From: an uncultured Acetatifactor sp.
GTDB lineage: Bacteria; Bacillota; Clostridia; Lachnospirales; Lachnospiraceae
NCBI GenBank assembly: GCA_934394665.1
Contig: CAKRRS010000056.1
Coordinates: forward strand, 1-18,093
Reading direction: 5' to 3'
DNA length: 18,093 bases
In this document: positions 7,419-13,678 of the stretch, piece by piece
How positions within the stretch are numbered: position 1 is the first letter of the stretch
How the letters are laid out: each line of letters starts with the position of its first letter
Notes under the pieces: generated by a model
Told to the model about the DNA's origin: nothing
The model's input: only the letters and a program-made list of their open reading frames with translations
Database searches by the model: none
Position numbers and translations under genes: made by a program

Positions 7419-8990
7419 TTACTTCCAATACCTTTCGGAAGGCCTGTAACATGCAGCCTCCAGTAAATGTTCCTTACAGATTTTTTCGCTTTCTTCCAGA
7501 TCCGCAATCGTTCTGGCCGTCTTAAGTATCCTGTGATACGCTCTGGCACTGAGTTGCAGGCTTTGATACATTTGCTCCATGACCTTTATTTCCTCAGCCC
7601 CAAGTTCACAATATTTTTCCATATCCACTGTCTGAATATTACCGTTAAAACGACAATCCGTTCCCATAAAACGTTCTGCCTGAATTTCTCTGGCACGCAG
7701 GATTCTGCGTCTCATTTCCTCACTGCTCATTGACGGAACCGTATTTTGCAGATGTAAAATATCGACCGGTTGCAGTTCCACACACAGGTCGATCCGGTCT
7801 AATATCGGACCGGATATTTTTCCCAGATATTTCTCAATCTGCGGCTGTGTGCACCGGCATTTGTTCCGGTCAGGATAATATCCACACGGGCATGGGTTCA
7901 TCGCCGCCACAAGCATAAAATCGGAAGGATACGTCACCATTCCGGCCGCCCTCGCGATCTGCACCTCATGATTTTCCATCGGCTGCCGCATACTGTCTAA
8001 CACAACCTTCTGAAATTCCGGCAGTTCATCCAGAAAAAGCACCCCACGGTGCGCCAGTGATACCATTCCCGGTCTTGGAATTGCTTTTCCGCCGCCAATC
8101 AGGGCTGCCTGCGTAATCGTGTGATGCGGTGCATAAAAAGGACGCGTTGTGATCAGGGCCTGTTCCGTGGGAAGCAGCCCTGCCACACTGAAGATACCGG
8201 TCACCTCCAGGCTCTCTTTTAGTGATAATGGTGGTAAGATTCCTGGGATTCTTCCGGCAATCATCGATTTTCCCACCCCCGGTGGTCCCACCATCAACAA
8301 ATTATGAAAGCCTGCCGCTGCAATCATCGCCCCTCTCTTGGCATTTTCCTGTCCCGTCACCTCTCTGAAATCCCCTCTGCCATCTGCGTTCTTCTCCTGC
8401 AGCAGATCCTCGACCCGGATTCTCGGTCTATATATATTGTCCTTCTCCACAGCAGACGCTTCCGCGCCGTTTTTTGCCACAGTATGCAGCAATGCAGCAA
8501 AAAGATCCGTAAGCGTGCTTGCGCCCCAGACCGTGATTCCCGGAATCACCGCCGCCTCCAATGCATTCTCTCTCGGCACTACCACTCTGCGCATCCCCAT
8601 TTTCAATGCTTCCTGCACGATCAGCAATACTCCCTTTACTTTTTTGAGTTCACCGTTTAATCCCAGTTCTCCCAAAAATAAAGTATCCTGCAGTATCTCT
8701 CCCGGTAATAATTCCATATCCGCGAGCAGTCCTACTGCGACCGGCAGATCAAAAGCAGTGCCGTCTTTGCGTCTGTCCGCCGGTGCCAGATTCACGGTAA
8801 TATGGCAGGGTGGGATCCGGAATCCGGAATTTTTCATGGCAACACAGACCCTCTCCCTGGATTCCCTGACTTCACTGCCAAGCGACCCCACCATCTGAAA
8901 AGACGGAAGTCCCCCGGCCAGATCCACCTCCACGCGAACCGGATAGGCCTGTAATCCGTATACAGCGGCTGAATGAATCGTAGTAAACAT
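7419..8990 (-). CDS. yifB: YifB/ComM family AAA+ Mg-chelatase-like ATPase
   Basis: Member of the YifB/ComM family. ComM is a hexameric helicase promoting branch migration during natural transformation in Gram-negative bacteria; the role in Clostridia is inferred. The N-terminal Lon-protease-like domain starts at HSAAVYGLQAYPVRVEVDLAGG and includes the VRESRERV signature. The AAA+ module has Walker A GPPGVGKS (G235-S242) and Walker B LFLDELPEF. A cysteine cluster NPCPCGYYPDRNKCRC is followed by DRIDL and a C-terminal Mg_chelatase_C region. An in-frame ATG lies 20 codons upstream (9050), but GGAGG sits 10 nt before the ATG at 8990. The protein from that start (523 aa, MFTTIHSAAV) matches the family N-terminus, so I use it. 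No convincing promoter is visible in the upstream gap. Confidence 0.95.
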   Translation of the reverse strand: MFTTIHSAAVYGLQAYPVRVEVDLAGGLPSFQMVGSLGSEVRESRERVCVAMKNSGFRIPPCHITVNLAPADRRKDGTAFDLPVAVGLLADMELLPGEILQDTLFLGELGLNGELKKVKGVLLIVQEALKMGMRRVVVPRENALEAAVIPGITVWGASTLTDLFAALLHTVAKNGAEASAVEKDNIYRPRIRVEDLLQEKNADGRGDFREVTGQENAKRGAMIAAAGFHNLLMVGPPGVGKSMIAGRIPGILPPLSLKESLEVTGIFSVAGLLPTEQALITTRPFYAPHHTITQAALIGGGKAIPRPGMVSLAHRGVLFLDELPEFQKVVLDSMRQPMENHEVQIARAAGMVTYPSDFMLVAAMNPCPCGYYPDRNKCRCTQPQIEKYLGKISGPILDRIDLCVELQPVDILHLQNTVPSMSSEEMRRRILRAREIQAERFMGTDCRFNGNIQTVDMEKYCELGAEEIKVMEQMYQSLQLSARAYHRILKTARTIADLEESEKICKEHLLEAACYRPSERYWK

Positions 8991-9043
8991 AAATAAAATA
9001 CCTCCTTTGCATCTTTGTTTTATTTTTATAATGAATTTCATAA

Positions 9044-9362
9044 ATACCAATCATGTAGGAAAAATATTGCGAATTTGGATAATGAAACGAACCAATCCAT
9101 CAGATAACTACAGAACGATAGAACAACATCTAAATACGAAATCACCTTAAATATAACTTTTGCATCCGCGCATATATAGAAAAAGGCAGCTATAAATGCT
9201 GAAATTGTTTTACATCTTCTAAATACATACAATGGGGATTTTTATGAATGCCCTTCGGCATATCAAAACACAAAACAGAAAAAAGAATTTGTAACGATTC
9301 AGAACCATACATCCATAAGATTTCACCCAATACTGCATTACTATCAACTGCAGTATTGGTAT
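9044..9362. repeat. 319-bp segment bounded by imperfect 15-bp inverted repeats (MITE-like candidate)
   Basis: ATACCAATCATGTAG at 9044-9058 and CTGCAGTATTGGTAT at 9348-9362 are inverted copies matching at 12 of 15 positions, with the outer 8 (ATACCAAT) perfect. They lie close to the two ends of the gap between pilT and yifB. No target-site duplication is evident and no transposase is present. It may be a decayed miniature element, or the match may be chance. Confidence 0.3.
9327..9359 (-). other. 11-bp perfect hairpin downstream of pilT
   Basis: CCAATACTGCA (9327-9337) and TGCAGTATTGG (9349-9359) are perfect complements with an 11-nt loop, starting 26 nt past the pilT stop. Neither strand has a U-tract after the stem, so it is not a canonical intrinsic terminator. 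It could mark or protect the 3' end of the HD-pilT transcript, or be the end of a mobile repeat. Confidence 0.45.
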
Positions 9363-9385
9363 GGAATCATTTCGTTGAAATCATA

Positions 9386-10438
9386 TCAGATTTTATTTTC
9401 CATGCTGTCCGGATCCTGTGCGAACTGGATGGCATGTTCTCTGTCAATCTTGCCTTCAAAATACAACTGGACAATGGCCTCGTCCATCGTAATCATCCCC
9501 AGCTTGCGGTTTGTCTGCATCACGCTTGCCAGCTGATGAGACTTTCCTTCACGGATCAGATTGCGCACAGCATGATTGGCATGCATTACTTCAAATGCTG
9601 CTACACGGTGTTTTCCGTCTGCCGTGGGAATCAGCTGCTGGGAGACAACGGCCTCCAGTGTATTGGACAGCTGTACTCTGATCTGTTGCTGCTGGTGCGG
9701 CGGAAACACATCGATTACACGGTCTACCGTGCTGGCAGCACCGATCGTATGCAGAGTAGACAATACCAGGTGTCCGGTCTCTGCTGCGGTAATTGCAACA
9801 CTGATTGTCTCAAAGTCACGCATCTCTCCTACCAGGATCACATCCGGATCTTCACGCAGTGCCGCTCTTAAAGCATTGGCATAATTATTGGAATCAATGC
9901 CGATCTCTCGTTGGTTAACCATAGACATTTTATGCTGATGCAGATACTCGATCGGGTCTTCCAGCGTAATGACATGTGCATCCCTGTTGTTGTTGATTTT
10001 GTCAATAATCGCTGCGAGTGTCGTAGATTTACCGCTTCCGGTAGGTCCTGTCACCAGTACCAGACCACGTTTTCTCTGATACAGATCTATCACAGATTCC
10101 GGCACACCCAGTTCCTCAGGAGAAGGTACCACGGTACCCACCAGTCGGAATGCCAGTGCTACAGAGCCACGCTGTTTGTAAGCATTGACACGATAACGAC
10201 CGCAATTCGGAATGGAGAAAGACATATCATATTCTCCTCTTTCCTCAAAACGCTCTCTCTGCACCTCGGTCATGATGTTAACCAGGACTTCCAGGGTATC
10301 TGCCGGAAGCATTTTGGGATACTCCATGGTGATCAGGTTACCGTTTACACGCATTTTGGGTGGAATTCCTACGGTAAGATGCACATCACTTGCGCCTGCC
10401 TCTTTGGCAGCTCTCAGGATTTCTTCTATTGTCGGCAT
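9386..10438 (-). CDS. pilT: PilT-family type IV pilus retraction ATPase
   Basis: Cytoplasmic hexameric secretion ATPase that powers type IV pilus retraction in twitching and DNA uptake. The N-terminal PAS-like domain reads ASDVHLTVGIPPKMRVNG. The core has Walker A GPTGSGKST (G131, K137), an Asp box ITLEDPIEY, Walker B around GEMRD (E205), and a His box LSTLHT. The C-terminal motif AVRNLIREGK corresponds to the AIRNLIRE signature that separates retraction PilT from extension PilB. Length (350) is typical of PilT. The SD GAGG is 9 nt before the ATG. It follows the HD-domain gene by 53 nt with no promoter between, so they form one unit. No other pilus gene is in the window. Confidence 0.95.
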   Translation of the reverse strand: MPTIEEILRAAKEAGASDVHLTVGIPPKMRVNGNLITMEYPKMLPADTLEVLVNIMTEVQRERFEERGEYDMSFSIPNCGRYRVNAYKQRGSVALAFRLVGTVVPSPEELGVPESVIDLYQRKRGLVLVTGPTGSGKSTTLAAIIDKINNNRDAHVITLEDPIEYLHQHKMSMVNQREIGIDSNNYANALRAALREDPDVILVGEMRDFETISVAITAAETGHLVLSTLHTIGAASTVDRVIDVFPPHQQQQIRVQLSNTLEAVVSQQLIPTADGKHRVAAFEVMHANHAVRNLIREGKSHQLASVMQTNRKLGMITMDEAIVQLYFEGKIDREHAIQFAQDPDSMENKI

Positions 10439-10491
10439 ACTGTGTTTCCTCGCTTTTTCTCTTTCTCACACCGCATTGTTCTATCGTAAAC

Positions 10492-11565
10492 CTACTTTTT
10501 CATAATATAGCGGTTATCCATTGTTTTCATAATATCCACGATCTGGATATCTTCATTTTCCTTAAGCGACAGATCCAGGATACTGTTGTCCCGAAAACTC
10601 ACTACAGTCGGGCGTAAGACATTGTCCTCATTCTCATTCAATACCAGTGCTTTTTCCCCCGTGCTGAGCTCCACGCTGGCTCCGGGCGGCAAAATATTGA
10701 TGGAACGGATCAGTGCCCGTACTGTCTCCGGATCGTATACTTCGGGATGTTCCAGGAATTCCTGAATCGCCTTCACTTCCGATTGTGCGGTTCCCTGCAG
10801 TGTCATGGCCGTGATCTCATCGTACCGGTTTGCCACCAGCAGCACATTGGAACCGGGCAACATTTTATACCTGCTTTCCTTCCCTTTTTCCGGGAACAGA
10901 TCCAGCTGCCTGGCAGCCGCCTGCTGGCAGATTCTGCGGATTCCCGTACCGTCTGTGGCGAAAGCATCCTCAATCATACCGTACGCCTCTTCCTGCGTCT
11001 CACAGCACTGCAGCATCGCCTCTCTTGTATACGGTGCCCCGTAATACACGTCATTCTGCTTCTTCATTTTTCCCATATCATGGAGAATTGCGGCACACAC
11101 GGTATGATACTGCTCTTCTCTCCTTATATTCATTACATGGGTAAGCATGGCACAGAGAATTGCCACATTCAGGGAATGTCTGGATACATAATCCTCCAGA
11201 CTTCTCAGATTCTGGTAGAAATTAATTTTTTCATCCAAATGACCATAGTTACGGATCACCATGTCCGCGATTGCCTGGGTTCTACTCTGCTTTCTGGTCT
11301 TCAGAATACGTTCCAGTTCTTCCTCGATCGCGCTGACTGCCTTGATCTGAAATCTTTCAAATTCCAGATCCTCCTGTGTCATAGGGGGAAGCGGTTCCGC
11401 CGGCTCCAGGACATAGACACCGATCAGGCCAAAATTGCGGATACTTTCGATCGCCTGTACAGACAAAAGAGAATTCCGGTCGAATAACAGAATGCTTTTC
11501 TTGTTGTAAACCGGTCTCGCCAGACGCATTCCTGTCTTCAAATCTTCTGTTCTCACAAAACGCAT
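10492..11565 (-). CDS. HD-domain protein related to HD-GYP phosphodiesterases, GYP motif absent
   Basis: The layout is that of a cytoplasmic HD-GYP protein. An N-terminal region (DLKTGMRLARPVYNKKSILLF to IGVYVL, about 8-55) is typical of such proteins. A charged helical stretch (about 64-95) precedes the HD core, with RHSLNV (H130) and the metal-binding pair H162-D163 in AAILHDMGK, then ANRYDEITAM and a C-terminal tail (ILPPGASVELSTGEKALVL) seen in HD-GYP proteins. The middle motif HHExxDGxGYP, needed for c-di-GMP hydrolysis in characterised members, is not present. Activity on c-di-GMP is therefore uncertain; it may act on another nucleotide or only bind. It is the first gene of a unit with pilT, so a role in pilus or surface behaviour is a reasonable inference. 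GGGGGA lies 8 nt before the ATG. Confidence 0.85.
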   Translation of the reverse strand: MRFVRTEDLKTGMRLARPVYNKKSILLFDRNSLLSVQAIESIRNFGLIGVYVLEPAEPLPPMTQEDLEFERFQIKAVSAIEEELERILKTRKQSRTQAIADMVIRNYGHLDEKINFYQNLRSLEDYVSRHSLNVAILCAMLTHVMNIRREEQYHTVCAAILHDMGKMKKQNDVYYGAPYTREAMLQCCETQEEAYGMIEDAFATDGTGIRRICQQAAARQLDLFPEKGKESRYKMLPGSNVLLVANRYDEITAMTLQGTAQSEVKAIQEFLEHPEVYDPETVRALIRSINILPPGASVELSTGEKALVLNENEDNVLRPTVVSFRDNSILDLSLKENEDIQIVDIMKTMDNRYIMKK

Positions 11566-11595
11566 CCCCGTAGTCCCCCTTTATCCGCATCGTAC

Positions 11596-11681
11596 CTGTG
11601 TCTGCCCTGGCAGAGTCCCCTTTTCCGGTTCCAATTGCCTCGCCACAGACGTGCCCTGGTGCATCAGAACCGATGACTCTG
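11596..11681 (-). ncRNA. Structured leader RNA upstream of the HD-domain gene, unclassified
   Basis: The roughly 120-nt leader holds nested helices. P1 is CAGAGUC (11675-11681) with GACUCUG (11611-11617). P2 is the 12-bp arm 11661-11672 with 11626-11638 (core CGGUUC/GAACCG, one bulge and two G-U pairs), capped by a 22-nt loop. The hairpin UCUGC-CAGG-GCAGA (11601-11605/11610-11614) uses the 3' arm of P1, so the two exclude each other. The loop sequence GUCUG (11646-11650) can also pair with CAGAC (11600-11604). CCAGGGCA occurs twice (11603-11610 and 11652-11659). This looks like a switch, but I do not recognise the class. Confidence 0.5.
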
Positions 11682-11690
11682 AATAGTTAC

Positions 11691-11719
11691 AATATATCAC
11701 AGTGTCCATAAATTGACAA
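11691..11719 (-). promoter_or_regulatory. Sigma-A-type promoter of the HD-pilT unit
   Basis: On the minus strand, TTGTCA (11714-11719) is followed after 17 bp by TATATT (11691-11696), right after the sigK stop. Predicted initiation is near 11684, which places the transcript start immediately before the 5' arm of P1 in the structured leader. Confidence 0.8.
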
Positions 11720-11727
11720 GATTCTGT

Positions 11728-12363
11728 TTAATCCTCACACAGTTCCTGTGCCAGCTTGCGAAGGGCTCTTTTTTCCATGCGTGATACATAACTTCTGGAG
11801 ATTCCAAGCATTTCCCCCACCTCTTGCTGCGTGTGTTCTTTTTTCCCGAATATTCCATACCTCAGTGTCAGAATCCGTCGTTCCCGTTCTGTCAGGCATT
11901 TGTCCATTGCCGGAAGTAATCGTCTGATGTTCCTTCCAAGCTCCAGATCTTCTATCACGTCTTTCTGTTTTTCTTCGATGATATCCAGCAGATGAATGGC
12001 ATTCCCTTCTTTGTCCCGGCCGATCGGTTCATACAACGAGACTTCTCTGGATAGCTTTTTCCGGCTCCTGAGCATCATCAAAAGCTCATTGTCTATGCAT
12101 CTGCAGGCATACGTTGCAAGTCTCCCTTTGCCGGCATCAAAAGAATTTACTGCCTTGATCAGGCCGATACATCCAATGGAAATCAGATCCTCCATGTCCT
12201 CTTCTACATTCTGGTACTTTTTGGCAATATGCGCGACCAAACGCAAATTCCGCTCCACCAGGATCTCCTTTGCCTGTCTGGCTTCTTCCACGGTACCTTC
12301 ACGGAGCATACGGATATAATAAGCTTCTTCTTCCGCGGTTAAAGGCTGCTGAAAGGTCTTCAA
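11728..12363 (-). CDS. sigK: Sporulation sigma factor SigK, without pro-sequence
   Basis: Late mother-cell RNA polymerase sigma factor controlling coat and spore maturation genes. Region 2 is NLRLVAHIAKKY through EDLISIGCIGLIKAVNSF and LATYACRCIDNELLMMLRS. The linker EPIGRDKEGN is SigK-like rather than SigE-like. The region 4.2 helix-turn-helix is TQQEVGEMLGISRSYVSRMEKRAL. The start is TTG (12361-12363) with GGAGG upstream. An in-frame TAA at 12397-12399, 12 codons upstream, rules out the 20-residue pro-sequence found in Bacillus, so no SpoIVFB-type cleavage should be needed. The reading frame is uninterrupted (211 aa), with no skin-type element. hemW ends 79 nt upstream. SigE or SigG cannot be fully excluded, but the motifs fit SigK best. 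Confidence 0.92.
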   Translation of the reverse strand: MKTFQQPLTAEEEAYYIRMLREGTVEEARQAKEILVERNLRLVAHIAKKYQNVEEDMEDLISIGCIGLIKAVNSFDAGKGRLATYACRCIDNELLMMLRSRKKLSREVSLYEPIGRDKEGNAIHLLDIIEEKQKDVIEDLELGRNIRRLLPAMDKCLTERERRILTLRYGIFGKKEHTQQEVGEMLGISRSYVSRMEKRALRKLAQELCED

Positions 12364-12392
12364 AAAACACCTCCGTGGACAGTTGCTTATGA

Positions 12393-12420
12393 TAGTTTAT
12401 GTGTTTTGCTGTCCACAAGT
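12393..12420 (-). promoter_or_regulatory. Candidate sigma-K-type promoter of sigK
   Basis: On the minus strand, AC (12419-12420) is followed by 17 bp and CATAAACTA (12393-12401), matching the Bacillus sigma-K pattern AC-N16/17-CATANNNTA at every fixed position. The start would be about 25 nt before the TTG. An 8-bp inverted repeat (GTGGACAG 12375-12382 / CTGTCCAC 12409-12416) encloses the -10 and abuts the SD. A sigma-E promoter in the same place is an alternative. Confidence 0.45.
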
Positions 12421-12442
12421 GCCTGTCAGTCTCCCCGGATTC

Positions 12443-13597
12443 TCAGAATAAAAATTGTGCCATCACATAATTGCTCAGATCCAGTCCTCTCTTTGTCAGC
12501 GCAAGAAAATGTTCCCCCGTTTCCGTACAGTCTGCCTTCAGCAGACCATCCGCAACATTCTGTTCTATGATTTTTCCATAGACTTCTTCCATCCGTTTTC
12601 CATACTGTTTTTGGAAATTCTCATAGGATACTCCTCTTGTCAGGCGCAATCCCAGGATCATCGTCTCTTCCATCTGCTCCGGTACTGTTAGTATCTGTTC
12701 TTCTTCCCTGCATTCCAGAGGATGTTCCAGATATTCCGTAAGTGCTCTTCTGTTCTGAAATCTCCTGTTGTCGACCATAGAAGCCGCACCAATTCCGAAT
12801 CCGAGATAATCCCTGCGCACCCAGTATCCCACATTATGTCTGCACTCATAGCCTTCCCTGGCATAGTTGGAAATCTCATAACGTCTGAATCCATACTTTG
12901 CAAGAACCTCTATCGTCTCCTCATACATGGCCCGTTCGGTGTCCTCATCCGGCAGCAATAGTTTTCCCTTTTCCTGCATTGCTGCAAAAGGAGTCCCTTC
13001 TTCCACGATCAGGCTGTACGCGGATATATGCTGCGGCATGGGATCCAGATGCAGCACTTTTTCCAACGTATCCCGATACGTATCTAACGTCTGCCCCGGA
13101 AGTCCGCTCATTACATCCACGTTTATATTCCGAAAACCTGCTGCCACCGCTTCCCGGTACACCTCACAAAAGCAGTCAAAATCATGGATTCTGCCTAGTA
13201 TTTGCAGTTCTTCTGCCTGTGCGGACTGCATGCCGATGCTGAGTCTGTTGATTCCGGCTGCATGAAAGCTGCGAAGCTTCTCTTCAGATGCAGTTCCCGG
13301 ATTCACCTCCATCGTGATCTCCGCCTCTTGCGCCACCTCGAAGTTCTCCCGGATAACGTCCATCAGCTGTTGCACCCATTCTCCGGATAGCAGAGACGGT
13401 GTTCCTCCGCCTAAAAATATGCTTGTCACCATGCGGTCTTCATAGGCTGCCGCCCTTCCCCTGATCTCTGCAAAAAGTGCAGCCATATAAGCCCCGATTG
13501 TCTGCGCCGTCGCCGGTGCGGACAGGAAATCACAATAGCTGCACTTTTTTACACAAAAGGGAATGTGAAGATATAATTCCAATTCCTTTTGTTCCAT
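12443..13597 (-). CDS. hemW: HemW-family radical SAM protein (haem chaperone)
   Basis: Radical SAM enzyme of the HemN/HemW family. The N-terminal motif is CVKKCSYCDF (C15, C19, C22), the CxxxCxxC type of HemW. HemN, the true coproporphyrinogen III oxidase, has an extra cysteine (CxxxCxxCxC). The TIM barrel continues with FLGGGTPSLL, EVNPGT, RLSIGMQSA, DVMSGLPGQT and ISAYSLIVEEGT. The C-terminal HemW domain has RYEISNYAREG and the haem-associated HNVGYW. Length 384 is normal. It is often annotated as oxygen-independent coproporphyrinogen III oxidase, but the cysteine pattern favours a haem chaperone. It follows lepA by 81 nt, a common clostridial pair. GAGG lies 7 nt before the ATG, and the SD block is duplicated just upstream. 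Confidence 0.94.
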   Translation of the reverse strand: MEQKELELYLHIPFCVKKCSYCDFLSAPATAQTIGAYMAALFAEIRGRAAAYEDRMVTSIFLGGGTPSLLSGEWVQQLMDVIRENFEVAQEAEITMEVNPGTASEEKLRSFHAAGINRLSIGMQSAQAEELQILGRIHDFDCFCEVYREAVAAGFRNINVDVMSGLPGQTLDTYRDTLEKVLHLDPMPQHISAYSLIVEEGTPFAAMQEKGKLLLPDEDTERAMYEETIEVLAKYGFRRYEISNYAREGYECRHNVGYWVRRDYLGFGIGAASMVDNRRFQNRRALTEYLEHPLECREEEQILTVPEQMEETMILGLRLTRGVSYENFQKQYGKRMEEVYGKIIEQNVADGLLKADCTETGEHFLALTKRGLDLSNYVMAQFLF

Positions 13598-13598
13598 A

Positions 13599-13623
13599 TA
13601 AATCCTCTTAGTAAATCCTCTTA
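13599..13623 (-). repeat. Tandem duplication of the hemW ribosome-binding block
   Basis: TAAGAGGATTTA on the minus strand occurs twice (13599-13610 and 13612-13623), separated by one base, and a degenerate third copy (TAAGGATTAA) abuts it at 13621-13630. Each perfect copy carries AGAGG. The one next to the start has normal spacing, and the other lies about 20 nt from the ATG. Confidence 0.75.
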
Positions 13624-13678
13624 ATCCTTACTTCCCCGCAAATCCCCTGCACAAAAAGAACTTGTGTCAAATATCCTG

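Larger units (their letters stand above)
8991..9385. other. 395-bp AT-rich intergenic region between pilT and yifB
   Basis: No confident gene is present. It contains the yifB SD, a segment bounded by imperfect inverted repeats (9044-9362), a strong dyad (9327-9359), and a small dyad ATGCC-CTTC-GGCAT (9248-9261). It also contains a 40-codon minus-strand ORF (9312 down to 9190) whose composition is protein-like but which lacks a good SD. I see no clear sigma-A promoter for yifB. Confidence 0.5.

Noticed and set aside
8991..9050. Longer yifB start at 9050
   Set aside because: The 20 extra residues are Lys/Ile-rich and unlike the family, while a GGAGG with ideal spacing precedes the ATG at 8990.
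9038..9232. 64-codon hydrophobic minus-strand ORF before yifB
   Set aside because: No SD before the ATG, Phe/Ile/Cys-rich as expected of AT-rich non-coding DNA, and it overlaps another ORF in a different frame.
9327..9359. Intrinsic terminator after pilT
   Set aside because: The stem is strong but neither side has a U-tract.
9248..9871. Plus-strand ORF starting in the pilT-yifB gap with GGGGA upstream
   Set aside because: The first 40 or so codons look protein-like, but the rest runs antisense through conserved pilT sequence. It is more likely a chance frame or a repeat fragment than a gene.
10747..11487. 246-codon plus-strand ORF
   Set aside because: Antisense to the HD-domain gene, with no domain and shadow-type composition.
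11596..11681. c-di-GMP-I (GEMM) riboswitch call for the HD-pilT leader
   Set aside because: AUGCACCAGGGCA resembles the GEMM 5' consensus, but the partner motif (GGGACGCAAAGC-type) and the second paired arm are missing, so I leave the class open.
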